Origin: JAPOUP01 sp965199865
GTDB taxonomy: Bacteria; Pseudomonadota; Alphaproteobacteria; Rhodobacterales; Rhodobacteraceae
Assembly: GCA_965199865.1 (NCBI GenBank)
Contig: CBDATU010000021.1
Span: forward strand, 31,626 to 95,625
Direction of reading: 5' to 3'
Length of the DNA: 64,000 nucleotides
The notes beneath the pieces are model-generated. The model saw only the letters and a list, made by a program, of their open reading frames with translations. It searched no databases and was not told the origin of the DNA. Shown here in pieces: positions 63,681 through 64,000 of this stretch. Each line of letters opens with the position of its first letter. Position 1 is the stretch's first letter. Both the position numbers and the translations under genes were made by a program.

Positions 63681-64000
63681 ATGCCCTGGAACGGGACCAC
63701 CCGGAAGCTGTACAATCGGTCGGACGACCACCGTCAAAGCGGTCTGACCGGCGCCGAGTGGACCATCACCGGGTTGATGCTGCCGAAGCGGGGTAATATG
63801 GGGCGTCCTCGCGAGGTCCATATGCGGTCGGTGTTCGACGAGGTGCGGCACATTCTCTCCACCGGGTGCCAGTGGCGCGTGTCATCCCCTGAATATCCAC
63901 CGTTCCGCACTATTCGGAACCATTTCCACGGGTGGCGGCGCAGCGGGATCCCGGGCGCGTCCCGGGCAGTCTCCGGGACCTCGCGCGGCAACGTTCGGGG
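63681..64000 (+). CDS. IS5-family transposase, 5' part, cut by the window edge
   Basis: An uninterrupted frame from ATG 63681 to the end of the window. LTGAEWTITGLMLPK, GRPREVHMRSVFDEVRHILSTGCQWR and FPPF-like YPPFRTIRNHFHGWRRSG are the N-terminal IS5/IS1031-type signature (DUF4096). GGAGAGAG precedes the ATG. The catalytic part lies beyond the window. An inverted end should lie near 63600-63640 but cannot be confirmed without the other side. Confidence 0.75.
   Translation, partial: MPWNGTTRKLYNRSDDHRQSGLTGAEWTITGLMLPKRGNMGRPREVHMRSVFDEVRHILSTGCQWRVSSPEYPPFRTIRNHFHGWRRSGIPGASRAVSGTSRGNVR

Noticed and set aside
1..64000. tRNA, rRNA and CRISPR features
   Set aside because: No cloverleaf-like sequence with conserved T-loop, no rRNA-like segment and no regularly spaced repeats were noticed on either strand; a covariance search would be needed to exclude small RNAs.

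Overview
The window is GC-rich DNA (roughly 60% by eye) from an alphaproteobacterium, most likely Rhodobacterales-like. This rests on FnrL next to a complete ccoNOQP-GHIS cluster, a form II CO-dehydrogenase-type coxSML set, a PQQ-dehydrogenase accessory set with MxaJ-like and cytochrome c550 (PedF-like) proteins, NosR/ApbE genes, and IS256, IS1595, IS4 and IS5 type elements. Species is not resolvable. Coding density is unusually low: several 0.5-1.3 kb stretches hold only broken gene remnants, and at least six recognisable genes carry a single stop or frameshift lesion. That fits a genome undergoing decay, as in host-associated or recently bottlenecked bacteria; this last step is inference.

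Layout. 0.8-13.9 kb is an amino-acid and organic-acid catabolic region: threonine dehydrogenase, a TauE-type exporter, a minus-strand operon (gamma-glutamyltransferase-like enzyme, small ORF, FAD-dependent oxidase with an in-frame amber codon, two-subunit tartrate/fumarate dehydratase), then an M24 peptidase and a complete Liv-type ABC importer. 14.2-15.4 kb is a frameshifted trypsin-like protease. 15.6-20.1 kb carries divergent hemE/hemC, a GlcD-like FAD oxidase and fnrL. 20.0-22.0 kb is an AbiE-type toxin-antitoxin operon with a third, truncated HEPN/RES-type gene. An IS256 copy (22.1-23.5 kb) ends 9 bp before a consensus FNR box that drives ccoNOQP-ccoGHIS (23.7-31.7 kb).

32.4-33.2 kb holds an XRE regulator plus ASCH-domain pair, followed by a homocysteine-methyltransferase-like gene lying between two solitary IS256 ends. 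34.7-38.6 kb has an SsuC-like permease diverging from a NosR/NirI-like and ApbE/NosX-like pair with no nosZ or nirS in view. 40.2-43.3 kb is the most interesting segment: an Rpn-family (PD-(D/E)XK) nuclease gene enclosed by IS1595-type terminal inverted repeats, next to a complete IS1595-family element, the whole 3.1 kb being bracketed by an exact 8-bp direct repeat. Then come a decayed HicAB pair (hicA with an amber codon at its conserved Trp), another IS1595 end relic, an ABC-2 exporter, a fatty-acid desaturase, and decayed DNA.

50.2-63.4 kb is a respiratory and periplasmic oxidation region. coxG-S-L-M follows an MxaJ-like binding protein and a PedF-like cytochrome c on the minus strand. 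Two copies of a PQQ-associated substrate-binding protein plus YVTN beta-propeller module are present; the first copy is frameshifted near its 3' end. The modules are separated by an IS4 transposase relic. The quinoprotein dehydrogenase these genes normally serve is not in the window. The last 320 bases are the 5' part of an IS5-type transposase. No tRNA, rRNA or CRISPR array was seen.
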